A stretch of 64,000 nt of DNA from Pelagicoccus sp. SDUM812003 (GCF_031127815.1 NZ_JARXHY010000016.1:85973-149972), one strand, 5' to 3'. Positions 1 to 8,668 are shown, counted from the first letter of the stretch. Translations and numbers: made by a program. Notes: generated by a model from the sequence alone, not told the origin.

Positions 1-72
1 AATGGACCGGACGCCACCGACGTGCTCACCGAGCTGGAAAACCTCTTCGCCAGCAAGTTCGACGAAAAGTAG
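1..72 (+). CDS. 3' end of a probable HPr-type phosphocarrier gene (partial)
   Basis: Reading from base 1, 23 codons run into a TAG at 70-72; the start lies outside the window. The residues (GPDATDVLTELENLFASKF near the end) resemble the last helix of HPr, the phosphocarrier of the phosphotransferase system. In that family a Gly-x-Asp turn is followed by an amphipathic helix and a Ser/Gly-Phe tail. In verrucomicrobia HPr often has a regulatory rather than a transport role. The call rests on a short tail only, so another small alpha/beta protein is possible. Confidence 0.5.
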   Translation, partial: NGPDATDVLTELENLFASKFDEK

Positions 73-481
73 GCTCCACGGAAGCCCACTTCTCCCACTC
101 ATCTTCACCCACCAAAAGGAGATGCGCCTCATGAGCGCCAACGCCTTCCGGTGGACGCCCTAATACCCCGCCAACACGGTCACTTCGTTCCGGGAGGCTT
201 CGTTTTACGGATCCGGTCCGAGTCCGGACTTCGAGGCAGAAATCGCCGCTGAGATTGAACATATTCTTATCCGGCGCTAGAATACGAAAGCCCGCGAGAA
301 CCCCACCGCAGTACCCCACGTTAGGTTTCGCCGCTTCCCACTAGGGGTTCGCTCTAACGAGCCGTGACTCTGGTGTTAATAAAACGCAAAACATTAGCAT
401 ACCTGATGCTTTTGTTTGTTTTGCATTAGCTTTTCTTAAACTTCGATGGTATAAATCTCCTGCAATCCGAAGTACCCCAAA
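73..481. other. 409-bp intergenic region with a mini-ORF
   Basis: No convincing gene. A Shine-Dalgarno-like AAGGAG at 116-121 precedes ATG 131, spaced 9 nt, in a frame closing at TAA 161-163 (10 codons from ATG 131, 13 from ATG 122). It could be a leader peptide or a gene remnant. The 360-460 stretch is AT-rich compared with its surroundings. It has a TATAAA at 450-455 but no well-spaced -35, so it probably holds the promoter of the cytochrome gene at 482. Confidence 0.4.
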
Positions 482-1273
482 ATGAAAGAGCCAATCGCTT
501 CTCCCCAAAGCGGCTCGCGAAGAACCAGAGTCGCCGTTATCGGCGGCATCGCCTCCATCATGGTGTTTGCCGCTTGTAGCATCAGCTACGAAAGCTATTT
601 CCGTCCCCCTCAAATCCCCGGAGCGAGTTTCGAAGGCATAGGGAGCTGCGAAGAGTGTCACGAGGAGATCGTGAAGGAATTCGATTCCGCCACCCATTCC
701 AAGCTCATGGCCGACGGGAACCACGCAGTCGGAGTCGGCTGCGAGGCCTGCCACGGACCGGGCAGCATTCACAACGAATCCGGCGGCGAACTCGGCACCA
801 TCCACAATCCAAAGGCCGACCCCGAAACCTGCTACCAGTGCCACTTGGACGTGAAAGGCTCCTTCAACCTCGCCCACGCCCACCCCATCGGAGACAACAT
901 CACCTGCAACGATTGTCACGATCCGCACAAGGGCAACGCGGTCCAGGGTGGCGGCGTCGCCATGATGGGAGAGGCGGAAACCTGCCTCCAGTGCCACCAG
1001 GCGCAGGCCGGGCCTTTCGTCTTCGAGCACGAGGCTACGCGGGATGGCTGCACGGTCTGCCATTCGCCGCACGGCTCGCCGAGCGAGAAGCTGCTCAAGA
1101 CCAACAACCAGATGCTCTGCCTGCAGTGCCACTTCCAAACGCAGACGGCTCCTGACGAGATCCTGATCGGAGGGCGCAATCACGCCTCCTTTGTTAGCCG
1201 CGGCACCTGTTGGACCGCTGGCTGCCACGAATCGGTACACGGCTCGCACGTGAACTCCTCACTCAGGTACTAA
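482..1273 (+). CDS. MtrA/DmsE/PioA-like periplasmic multihaem cytochrome c
   Basis: A 263-residue protein with an N-terminal hydrophobic segment (about 17-31) ending at Cys32 in a possible lipobox. Seven CXXCH haem sites begin at residues 56, 87, 117, 142, 168, 190 and 213. An eighth site has wider spacing, C243-x4-CH. Cytochromes of this type sit inside an outer-membrane barrel and carry electrons across the outer membrane; family members usually have ten haems, so this one is shorter. It lies 23 nt upstream of the MtrB-like barrel gene, the standard mtrA-mtrB pairing. No surface cytochrome (MtrC/OmcA type) is visible nearby, so the direction of electron flow and the partner are unknown. Confidence 0.8.
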   Translation: MKEPIASPQSGSRRTRVAVIGGIASIMVFAACSISYESYFRPPQIPGASFEGIGSCEECHEEIVKEFDSATHSKLMADGNHAVGVGCEACHGPGSIHNESGGELGTIHNPKADPETCYQCHLDVKGSFNLAHAHPIGDNITCNDCHDPHKGNAVQGGGVAMMGEAETCLQCHQAQAGPFVFEHEATRDGCTVCHSPHGSPSEKLLKTNNQMLCLQCHFQTQTAPDEILIGGRNHASFVSRGTCWTAGCHESVHGSHVNSSLRY

Positions 1274-1296
1274 GCTCATCAGCACAAGGAGTCATC

Positions 1297-3384
1297 ATGA
1301 AATTCCCAATCGACCGCGACTTCCCTCGAAAGTCGGCCTGCGTGGGCGCCCTCGTCGCCCTCCCCTTCGCTCTCTCCAGCCTCCACGCCCAAGAGGAGGA
1401 TCGCCTGCCTGACTCGGGCAACTATATCGATATCACCCTCGGCCATGCTTCCCACGACGGGAACGAAGCGGCCTACCTCGCTCGACACCCCATCAAAAAG
1501 CACGCCTTCGGCGGCATCGAACGCTTCCAGTACTCCGGGTACATCGGACGCTACACCGAGTTTAAAACGGAAGGCCGGGCCATGTTCGACAACAACGACT
1601 ACCTTTTCGGAGTCGAGTTTTTGAACGAGGACGTCGGCTACTTCAAATTCCGCTGGGAAGAGTATCGGATCTTCTACGACGGCAGCGGAAAGTACTTCCC
1701 GGGCAGCGACACCTGGATCGACATCTACGACGACGAGCTCGCTCTCGATCGAGGAAAACTGCAGATCGAAGGCGGACTCTTCCTCGATGGCGGGCTCGAC
1801 CTCGACTTCTCCTACACTCGCCTCACCCGAGAAGGGCTGAAGTCCTCATCGGCGCTCGCCGACACCACCCTCACCGGCGAATACGGCACCCGAAACATCG
1901 TGCCCACCTTTCTCGACATCGACGAGAGCCGAGACATCTTCGAAGTGGGCGCCAGCAAGAAGATCGACAAAACCAAACTCGCTCTCTCGCTGCGCGCCGA
2001 GCAGAGCGACGTGGACGACGCACGCAAGATCACACGTCGACCTGGAGAGTCCAGCTTCCGGCGAATCACCCACCGCGAAATCTACGATACGGATCTCTTC
2101 AGCGCTCGCTTCTCCACCATCACCGAAGTGGACGAGAAGAACACCTTCACCACCGGCATCGCCTACACCGAGATCGACGTGAATACCACCGGATCGCGCA
2201 TCTACGGCGACGATTTCGATGTGCCGTTCGACGTCGACTACCAAGGGCAGCGCCGCGACCACGGCTGGATCGACCTCATGGCGGAAAGCCAGATCGACCA
2301 ATGGCTGCTCAACGCCAACTGGGTCAACCGCCCCGCCGAACACTGGAAGGCGATATACGCTATCCGTCTCGAAGAAATGAATACCGGCATCGTCAGCGAC
2401 TTCACCGAAACGGAGTTTTCAACCTCGAGCAATACCTTCGAAGTCCACGACATGGAGCTGCAAGCCGAGCGGGACTGGAAGGACGCCGCGGCCTCCGCCG
2501 AGCTTATCTACACGGGCGTCGAGAATGTGGTCTACAATGGCTCCATCCTCTACACTAGCGGCGATGGAGATTTCCTCGAAGAGGAGTTCGATGCGGAAAG
2601 CGGCAGCCAACTGCTCGAACGCTTGTCAAACACCGAAAGGGACGTGCTCAAGCTCGCCGTCGGAGCGAAAATCTACTCCGCCGCGGCCGGGCGATGGTAC
2701 ATCCAGTACTACCACAAGGATCGAGACAACAAATACAACCACATCATCGATCCGACCGAACCCGATGGCGGAGACCGATTTCCCGCCTACACCGACGGGC
2801 AGGACTTCACCACCGATGATATAAACGTCTCCGTGCGCTACAAAGGCCCTGGCGGCTTGAGCGGAATGACGCGGGTCGACTATCAAAAGTCCACCATCGA
2901 CTCGCATGGACAAGGGCTGGAATGGGCTCACTCCTACGATCGAAAAGCGCTGGTCCTCAGCCAGTCCTTAACCTACGCCTTCGAAAACCTCTACCTGCAA
3001 GCCACAGCCGTCTACGCGGACGACAGCCGAGAGTCTCCCGTCAGCACCATCGGCGGCGGTGTGGCGGATACGGTGATCGTGCTCGATGGCGATTTCTTCA
3101 ACGCCAACCTCGGCGCCCACTGGGGTATCGACGAGGACTCGAACGCCGGCGTCACCCTCTTCTACAACCGCACCGACAACTACGTCGACAATAGCGCATT
3201 CGCCCAGCCCTACGGAGACGATCTGCGCGAGATCGGTCTGACCGCCACCTATACCCGAAAGCTGACCGACAACGCCCAGCTCACCCTTCGCTACGCCTAC
3301 TACGACAGCGAAGACATGGCCTCCGGCGGCTTCAACGACTACGACGCCCAGATTCTCTACAGCTCGATTCGCTACCGCTTTTAG
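1297..3384 (+). CDS. MtrB/PioB-like outer-membrane beta-barrel
   Basis: 695 residues from ATG 1297, which has AAGGA 7-11 nt upstream. This start gives a clean signal peptide (KSACVGALVALPFALSSLHAQ). The body is rich in alternating aromatic and polar strands and ends in ...IRYRF with a terminal Phe, typical of proteins inserted by the BAM machinery. Together with the multihaem cytochrome just upstream, this fits the porin sheath of a porin-cytochrome conduit. The barrel itself has no haem site. Identification rests on gene order, length (MtrB is about 700 residues) and barrel character; sequence similarity was judged by eye. Confidence 0.75.
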   Translation: MKFPIDRDFPRKSACVGALVALPFALSSLHAQEEDRLPDSGNYIDITLGHASHDGNEAAYLARHPIKKHAFGGIERFQYSGYIGRYTEFKTEGRAMFDNNDYLFGVEFLNEDVGYFKFRWEEYRIFYDGSGKYFPGSDTWIDIYDDELALDRGKLQIEGGLFLDGGLDLDFSYTRLTREGLKSSSALADTTLTGEYGTRNIVPTFLDIDESRDIFEVGASKKIDKTKLALSLRAEQSDVDDARKITRRPGESSFRRITHREIYDTDLFSARFSTITEVDEKNTFTTGIAYTEIDVNTTGSRIYGDDFDVPFDVDYQGQRRDHGWIDLMAESQIDQWLLNANWVNRPAEHWKAIYAIRLEEMNTGIVSDFTETEFSTSSNTFEVHDMELQAERDWKDAAASAELIYTGVENVVYNGSILYTSGDGDFLEEEFDAESGSQLLERLSNTERDVLKLAVGAKIYSAAAGRWYIQYYHKDRDNKYNHIIDPTEPDGGDRFPAYTDGQDFTTDDINVSVRYKGPGGLSGMTRVDYQKSTIDSHGQGLEWAHSYDRKALVLSQSLTYAFENLYLQATAVYADDSRESPVSTIGGGVADTVIVLDGDFFNANLGAHWGIDEDSNAGVTLFYNRTDNYVDNSAFAQPYGDDLREIGLTATYTRKLTDNAQLTLRYAYYDSEDMASGGFNDYDAQILYSSIRYRF

Positions 3385-3406
3385 CGCCATGACAAATCGA
3401 AGCCCT

Positions 3407-3494
3407 CGCCGCAAGCAACGGAGTATTCAATTCCTCATACAAAACAAGCCAGCGCCCCTCTGTTGAGCGGGGCGTTGACCCGCCACTCTCGCTT
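3407..3494 (+). repeat. REP-like composite repeat, GTAG-type family (decayed foot)
   Basis: An intergenic unit shared with 48484-48565. Both contain, in order, CGCCGCAAGC, ATTCAATT, a CTGT-containing foot and a hairpin. Here the hairpin has stem GCGGG (3467-3471), loop GCGTTGA (3472-3478) and stem CCCGC (3479-3483), followed by CACTCT and GCTT. It lies between the barrel gene and the small cytochrome gene. See the findings on repeat families. Confidence 0.65.
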
Positions 3495-3514
3495 AAAACG
3501 AACTAAAATTCCTT

Positions 3515-3850
3515 ATGAAACGAACACCTTACTTCATGCTTTCGCTCGCCGCCATGATCGGCAGTTCCCTCGTAGCTGACGAATTCGACGTCGTCGCCGC
3601 TTGGGAAAAGGACTGCCAAAAATGCCACGCCGAAGACGGAAGCGGCCTCACCAAAAAAGGCCGCAAGCTCCGGCTGAAGGACTACCGGGATCCGGAAGTC
3701 CAGGCCAAGATGAGCGACGAGGAAATCGTCAAAGCCATCAACGAAGGCGTCAAAGAGGATGGCGAATTCACTATGAACGCCTACGGAGAAGACTACACCG
3801 AAGAGGAAATCAACGCCTTCCTCGCCTACGTGCGCTCCTTAGCGAAGTAG
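3515..3850 (+). CDS. small secreted monohaem cytochrome c
   Basis: 111 residues with a signal peptide (about 1-21, SLVA before the mature DEFDV). A single haem site CQKCH lies about 15 residues into the mature protein. The C-terminal MNAYGEDYTEEEINAF segment offers a Met as sixth ligand and a final helix, as in class I cytochromes c. Its position between the MtrAB-like pair and the NapC-type cytochrome suggests a soluble periplasmic carrier between inner-membrane quinol oxidation and the outer-membrane conduit. That role is inferred from order only. Confidence 0.8.
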   Translation: MKRTPYFMLSLAAMIGSSLVADEFDVVAAWEKDCQKCHAEDGSGLTKKGRKLRLKDYRDPEVQAKMSDEEIVKAINEGVKEDGEFTMNAYGEDYTEEEINAFLAYVRSLAK

Positions 3851-4034
3851 CGTCACGCCGCCCGACTTCTGCCGCTGGTCTGCCGCTGAGAAAGGCGGCA
3901 GCCCCCCCCTTCGCGACATTGCCCCACGGCCGTCCCGAAATCCATTTCAACAACAAGAGTTATCATACCCCAACCCACATCGCCTCGCGCTCTCCAACGA
4001 AGAGTCTTAAGCGAACCGTATCCAAAGATCGAAT

Positions 4035-5534
4035 ATGCCTCGCGAACCGAACGACGAAAAAGAGCACGGACTTCTCCTGCACTTCCGCAATTGGCTCAGT
4101 CTCGCAGGCCTCATCGTCGTCGGAGGCAGCTTCTTCGCCTTCCTACTGCTGATCGGCTTCGATCTCGTCACCGGTGGATCGAATCCCTACGTCGGCATTC
4201 TCAGCTACATCGTCGCCCCGCTGTTCTTCGGCTTCGGCTCCCTGCTCGCCTTTGTGGGCTGGCTCTGGAGCTGGCGAAAACGTCGCGACCGCGGCGTCAC
4301 GCTCACCTTCGATCTCTCGCGGCTCAAGGACCGACGGATCTTCGGAGCATTCATCGGCGCAGCCATGGTCTTCATGTTCGCCACCAGCATGGGCAGCTAC
4401 CAGACCTACACCTACACCAGCTCCAACCAATTCTGCGGCGTGCTCTGCCACTCCGTCATGGAGCCGCAATACGACGCCTATCCCGACGATGTACACGCCA
4501 TGCTCAATTGCGTGGACTGCCACGTCGGCGAAGGAGCGAAGGGAGCCTTCAAAGCGAAGTGGCACGGCATCTATAAGCTGTATTCACTCGTCTTCGACAA
4601 ATACCCAAAACCGCTTCGAGCCGACCCTCACTACCTGCCGACCACCCAAGAGAGCTGCAACAAGTGCCACGAAGACGGGCCCGATTTCAAGGACGTCGCC
4701 AAAACCTACCACCACTACCTCAGCGACGACGAGAACACGCCTTTCTCCGTCACGCTCCGACTTAAGCTGGGACCGGAGAGATCAGGAAACTACGAAACGA
4801 ACGGCATCCATTGGCACGCCAAGGACGACAACCAGATCGAGTTCACCACTGCCTTGGAAAATCCCGATGTCATCCCTTGGATCAAAGTCACCAAGTCCGA
4901 CGGCAGCGTGACCGAATACACCTTCACCCCGGACGAGGACGCGGAAAACGTGCCCGACCTCAACCACGTCAGCGATCCTAAAACCATGGATTGCATCGAC
5001 TGCCACAGCCGCCCCGCCCACGGCTTCAAAAAGCCAAACGACCTCGTCGAGCGAGCCCTCCATCGCGGCCAGCTTTCCAACCGGATTCCCGAGATCAAAT
5101 ACATCGTCGCTCGCGCCCTCGATCCCGACTACGAAACAAGCGAAGAAGCCCACGCGTCGATTACGAAGATGCTGCGCGACGAGCTGGAAGGCCCCGCTCC
5201 CGCAGTCGAGCAAGCCATCGATACCGTGAATGACTTCTACGCCAACAACGTCTTCCCGCATATGAACGCCGACTGGCGGGCCTATCCGGACTACATCGGA
5301 CACAAGGACACGCTCGGCTGCTTCCGATGCCACGACGACAAGCACAGCACCTTCGACGGCTCCAAGACCCTTTCCGCGAAAAACTGCCACACCTGCCACG
5401 ATGTCATTTCTCAAGGCGAACCGGGCAACATGACCTTCGCCAATTCGCCCGAAACCGAATTCGACCACCCAGACGGCTCCTACCTCGGCTTCACCTGCGC
5501 CGAATGCCACACCGGCGGACTGCAGCTCGAGTAG
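4035..5534 (+). CDS. NapC/NirT-type membrane-anchored multihaem cytochrome c
   Basis: 499 residues. Three hydrophobic segments (about 21-42, 53-80 and 101-119) are followed by a periplasmic multihaem region. The first haem site has CX3CH spacing (CGVLCHSVMEP, from residue 134). Six ordinary CXXCH sites follow (CVDCH, CNKCH, CIDCH, CFRCH, CHTCH, CAECH). NapC/NrfH relatives oxidise membrane quinol and pass electrons to periplasmic partners; they normally have about 200 residues and four to five haems. The long C-terminal part with extra haems therefore resembles a fused electron wire. It closes the cytochrome cluster and would supply electrons to it. Confidence 0.75.
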   Translation: MPREPNDEKEHGLLLHFRNWLSLAGLIVVGGSFFAFLLLIGFDLVTGGSNPYVGILSYIVAPLFFGFGSLLAFVGWLWSWRKRRDRGVTLTFDLSRLKDRRIFGAFIGAAMVFMFATSMGSYQTYTYTSSNQFCGVLCHSVMEPQYDAYPDDVHAMLNCVDCHVGEGAKGAFKAKWHGIYKLYSLVFDKYPKPLRADPHYLPTTQESCNKCHEDGPDFKDVAKTYHHYLSDDENTPFSVTLRLKLGPERSGNYETNGIHWHAKDDNQIEFTTALENPDVIPWIKVTKSDGSVTEYTFTPDEDAENVPDLNHVSDPKTMDCIDCHSRPAHGFKKPNDLVERALHRGQLSNRIPEIKYIVARALDPDYETSEEAHASITKMLRDELEGPAPAVEQAIDTVNDFYANNVFPHMNADWRAYPDYIGHKDTLGCFRCHDDKHSTFDGSKTLSAKNCHTCHDVISQGEPGNMTFANSPETEFDHPDGSYLGFTCAECHTGGLQLE

Positions 5535-5551
5535 GCAGAGTCGACTCTTCC

Positions 5552-5624
5552 AGAGCGTGCCCGGAGGTCACGCTCCACCCTCATGATGCTCCACAAAGGT
5601 GGAACGCGACCTCCGGACGCGTTT
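5552..5624. repeat. inverted doublet of REP-like hairpins (GTGG family)
   Basis: Two copies face each other between the convergent ends of the cytochrome gene (5534) and tatD (5667). The minus-strand copy is 5552-5579: stem GAGCGTG/CACGCTC around loop CCCGGAGGT on the plus strand. The plus-strand copy is 5597-5624: foot AGGTGG, stem AACGCG/CGCGTT, loop ACCTCCGGA. The loops match once orientation is considered, while the stems differ yet stay fully paired. It may also serve as a bidirectional 3'-end structure. Confidence 0.7.
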
Positions 5625-5666
5625 AGATATCCCCAAGTTCTTTGGGTAAACAACTTGCGGACACCA

Positions 5667-6464
5667 TCAGGCGAGACCGTAAAACGCCTTCGCAACGGTG
5701 CTCGTCTTTTCCGCCAGCTCTTCTCCCGTCACCCCAAACAGCTCCGCGCAATACGCCGCGGTATGCGCCAGGAACGCGGGCTCGTTGGGTTTGCCACGAT
5801 GCGGCATGGGAGCGAGGTACGGAGCGTCGGTTTCGATCATCAGCCGATCCAGGCCCTGCAGTTTGGCGGCGTCGCGAACGGCTTCCGCATTCTTGAAAGT
5901 GATGATGCCGGTGAAGCTCCCGAAGCCGCCGCGATCAAGCAGCTGCTTCATCTCGCCCGGACCTTCGGAAAAGCAGTGAAAAACCACCTTGGTCCAGTCC
6001 ACCCCGCTGCGGTCGATCACCTCCACGCTCTCCGCGAACGCTCCGCGCGAGTGGATGACCACCGGGCAGTCGAGACGTCTGGCGATCTCGAGTTGAGCCT
6101 CGAAAGCGGCGACTTGGGCAGCGAAAACCGTTTTCGCTGCAGCCTCGTCCTTGGGAAGGTGAAAGCGATCGAGACCGATTTCGCCTAGCGCGACCGGCTT
6201 TAGCTCCCGCCCCCAGAACGGCTCGATTTGCGGGATCGATTTCTCCCAGCCCGCATCCACCGAGCAGGGATGGATCCCCACCGTGTAGTCGACCTGGGAA
6301 TGAGTTTCCGCCATCTCGGCGTAGAGCGTCCAGTCGTCCGTATCCGTGCCCACCGTCACCAGACGCGACAAGCCGGCCTCCGCCGCAGCGCTCAGAGCCT
6401 CCTCCAATCGACCCTTGCGAGCGAAACTTTCCAGATGGGTGTGCGTATCGATGATGCCCGACAT
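5667..6464 (-). CDS. TatD family metal-dependent hydrolase (DNase/deacylase fold)
   Basis: 265 residues, the usual TatD length. The N-terminal DTHTHLES carries the HxH metal ligands, and near the C-terminus ETDAPYLAP carries the conserved metal-binding Asp. TatD proteins are cytoplasmic TIM-barrel nucleases, reported to act in DNA quality control and on D-aminoacyl-tRNA, depending on the subgroup. It is transcribed divergently from trxB, with 174 bp between the starts. Nothing nearby specifies its substrate. Confidence 0.9.
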   Translation of the reverse strand: MSGIIDTHTHLESFARKGRLEEALSAAAEAGLSRLVTVGTDTDDWTLYAEMAETHSQVDYTVGIHPCSVDAGWEKSIPQIEPFWGRELKPVALGEIGLDRFHLPKDEAAAKTVFAAQVAAFEAQLEIARRLDCPVVIHSRGAFAESVEVIDRSGVDWTKVVFHCFSEGPGEMKQLLDRGGFGSFTGIITFKNAEAVRDAAKLQGLDRLMIETDAPYLAPMPHRGKPNEPAFLAHTAAYCAELFGVTGEELAEKTSTVAKAFYGLA

Positions 6465-6638
6465 GGCCTAGCTTCCAACCCATCTCGCTTCCGCCTTCAA
6501 CCCTTTTTGCCGTCCCCGTAAATCCCCGCGCTGGCTCCTCTATTTCGAAACGCCAATTCTCCCATTGCCAAAGCGGTCGCGATCGCTTTGCTGCATTTCT
6601 TCCCCCTCACTCCTCGTTGCAGTATTTCATATCTAACC

Positions 6639-7577
6639 ATGTCTTCAGAAATCGAAAACGTCATCATTATCGGAACTGGCTGCTCCGGCCTCACCGCCGC
6701 CATCTACACCGCCAGAGCGAATTTGGAGCCCCTGGTGCTGGAGGGCAGCCTTCCAGGCGGACAGCTCACCCAGACCAGCGAAGTGGAAAACTTCCCTGGC
6801 TTTCCCGAGGGCGTGGACGGTTTCATGCTGATGGACAATCTGCGCAAGCAGGCCAGCAAGTTCGGCACGCGTTTCGCCCAGGCGATCATTGACAGCGTCG
6901 ATTTCTCCTCCTCGCCCTACACTCTGAAAGCGGGCGACAAAGAGTACAAAGCCAAGTCGGTGATCATTTCCACCGGGGCCTCGCCGCGCCTGCTCGACGT
7001 GCCGGGCGAAAAGGAAATGTACGGCGGCAAGGGCGTCACCACCTGCGCCACCTGCGACGGGGCTTTCTACCGCAACATGGACGTGGTGGTCGTGGGCGGC
7101 GGCGACACCGCCTGCGAAGAAGCGCTCTTTCTGACGCGTTTCGCCTCCAAGGTCTACCTCATCCACCGCCGCGACGAGCTGCGCGCCTCCAAGGTCATGG
7201 CCGACCGCACCATCGAGCACGAGAAGATCGAAATGGTCTGGGACACGGTGGTCGATGAAGTGGTAGCCGACGAGCAAGGCTACGCCACCGCGGTTAAGGT
7301 CACCAACCGCAAGACGGGGGCATCCTCGTCCATCGACGCCAAGGGGGTGTTCATCGCCATCGGTCACATCCCCAACACCGAGCCTTTCGCCAACGCCATC
7401 GACACGGATGAAAACGGGTACTTCGTCCCGGCGGCCGGCAGCCAGGTGAAGACCAAGCTTCCCGGAGTCTACGTGGCCGGCGACTGCGCGGACCACGTGT
7501 ACCGCCAGGCCATCACCGCCGCCGGCATGGGATGCCAAGCCGCCATCGAAGCGGAACGCTGGCTGGCTGAGCAATAG
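6639..7577 (+). CDS. trxB: thioredoxin-disulfide reductase
   Basis: 312 residues from ATG 6639 ([12 protein letters not shown]). An upstream in-frame start at 6588 would add a non-conserved tail. The FAD-binding [12 protein letters not shown] motif is at the N-terminus. The redox pair CATCDG lies around residue 137 and is followed by the NADPH-binding [10 protein letters not shown]. The C-terminal GVYVAGDC is the FAD-contact motif. The enzyme reduces thioredoxin with NADPH in the cytoplasm. The conserved GxGxxG position reads GTGCSG. A strong intrinsic terminator follows at 7609. Confidence 0.95.
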   Translation: MSSEIENVIIIGTGCSGLTAAIYTARANLEPLVLEGSLPGGQLTQTSEVENFPGFPEGVDGFMLMDNLRKQASKFGTRFAQAIIDSVDFSSSPYTLKAGDKEYKAKSVIISTGASPRLLDVPGEKEMYGGKGVTTCATCDGAFYRNMDVVVVGGGDTACEEALFLTRFASKVYLIHRRDELRASKVMADRTIEHEKIEMVWDTVVDEVVADEQGYATAVKVTNRKTGASSSIDAKGVFIAIGHIPNTEPFANAIDTDENGYFVPAAGSQVKTKLPGVYVAGDCADHVYRQAITAAGMGCQAAIEAERWLAEQ

Positions 7578-7608
7578 GCGGCCAGAAACTCCCACAGCAT
7601 AATTCCTC

Positions 7609-7640
7609 AGCCGCGCCTCTCCACGGGACGCGGCTTTTTT
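7609..7640 (+). terminator. intrinsic terminator of trxB
   Basis: A fully paired stem GCCGCG (7610-7615) / CGCGGC (7629-7634), extended by an A-T pair, with a 13-nt loop, followed at once by TTTTTT (7635-7640). It lies 31 nt after the trxB stop. Confidence 0.85.
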
Positions 7641-7734
7641 CAAACCCGCGATCCTTCCCAGGGCGATTTTTCATCCTCACGTCTGATTTGGTTGAGAAGA
7701 GAGCCCACCTGGGTCACAAGGGTTTTGGAATCCT

Positions 7735-8640
7735 ATGCGAGCACTTCTTCAAACCACTCTGATCGCTGCAATGTGCAGCCTAGCGTTGAGCCCGCACGCC
7801 TACGCGAAAAAGCGTGTCGCAGTGAAAGCCGACGCGTCGCCCGCTTTCGAAGCCTTCAGAGGAGAAGCTGGCGATCGCCCGCTCTCCTACATTTTCGCCG
7901 AAGGTGAATTCTTCGGCGACTCCACCCGTGGCACCCAAATCAAGGAGGTCAGCCTCCGCAGCATCCTCGAAACCCTAGCGGAGGACTTCGCGGTGCAGAA
8001 CTTCTACCCCACGACCGACACGAAGTCGGCCGACATGCTGATCGTGGTCCACTGGGGCGGCATCGAGCGGCTTGAGGACCCCACCAAATTCATGGCACTC
8101 GAGCGGGCTTTCGAAGGACTTCGCGAGCAGGCCCAACTCAGCATCTCCGGCGATGGCGCGGCGGCCAATTCGCCCTACAACACCTTCGATCCTTCGGACA
8201 CGCGTTTCGAATTGCTTCAGCACAACACGGACATGATGGCGGAGCAAATGAGCGACGCCCGCATCGCGCGAATTCTCGGCTTCGACGAAGATCTCGCTCG
8301 TGAGCGCGAAAAGGCGTTCCCCTCCACCCTCGAAGAGACCCTGCTCCATCAGATGCAAGATGAGCGCTATCTGGTCATCGTAATGGCTTGGGACAATCGA
8401 GCCCTCAGCGAAAAGGGGGAGAAAAACCTCCTTTGGTCCACCCGCATCAGCATGCGAGCTCTCGGATCAAGCTTCGATGAAGCGGTCGCTCTGATGAGCG
8501 GCGCCGCCGCGCCCTACTTTGGCCAAGAAAGCGGAGGCCTGCAAAACCACGTGTATCGGAGACAGGAATACAAAGTCGAGATGGGCGAAGTCGAGGTGGT
8601 CGAAAGCGGCAAGAGCGCGGAAGACGAAATCGAGGAATAG
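7735..8640 (+). CDS. secreted protein of unknown function
   Basis: 301 residues with a typical signal peptide (MRALLQTTLIAAMCSLALSP, then HAYA before KKRV). The mature part looks soluble, has no metal or cofactor motif that I recognise, and ends in a very acidic tail (EVEVVESGKSAEDEIEE). The central part reads like a conserved alpha/beta domain, with a segment (MLIVVHWGGIERL) suggesting a buried strand and turn. It stands alone between trxB and the convergent peptidase gene. I do not recognise a family and assign no function. Confidence 0.7.
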   Translation: MRALLQTTLIAAMCSLALSPHAYAKKRVAVKADASPAFEAFRGEAGDRPLSYIFAEGEFFGDSTRGTQIKEVSLRSILETLAEDFAVQNFYPTTDTKSADMLIVVHWGGIERLEDPTKFMALERAFEGLREQAQLSISGDGAAANSPYNTFDPSDTRFELLQHNTDMMAEQMSDARIARILGFDEDLAREREKAFPSTLEETLLHQMQDERYLVIVMAWDNRALSEKGEKNLLWSTRISMRALGSSFDEAVALMSGAAAPYFGQESGGLQNHVYRRQEYKVEMGEVEVVESGKSAEDEIEE

Positions 8641-8668
8641 CTAAACGCAAACGTCGCTCCGACCTTCA

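Noticed and set aside
450..455. TATAAA as the -10 of a sigma70 promoter for the cytochrome cluster
   Set aside because: The nearest -35-like TTGCAT (421-426) is 23 bases away, too far for a normal promoter, so no specific promoter is called.
341..1249. 302-codon minus-strand open frame opposite the multihaem cytochrome gene
   Set aside because: It is a shadow of the GC-rich cytochrome gene. The plus strand has eight ordered haem motifs, while the minus frame shows no recognisable domain.
4782..5510. 242-codon minus-strand frame opposite the NapC-type gene
   Set aside because: Antisense shadow with Val/Gly/Asp-biased composition and no family features.
6645..7643. 332-codon minus-strand open frame opposite trxB
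   Set aside because: It is fully explained as antisense of trxB and runs through the trxB terminator.
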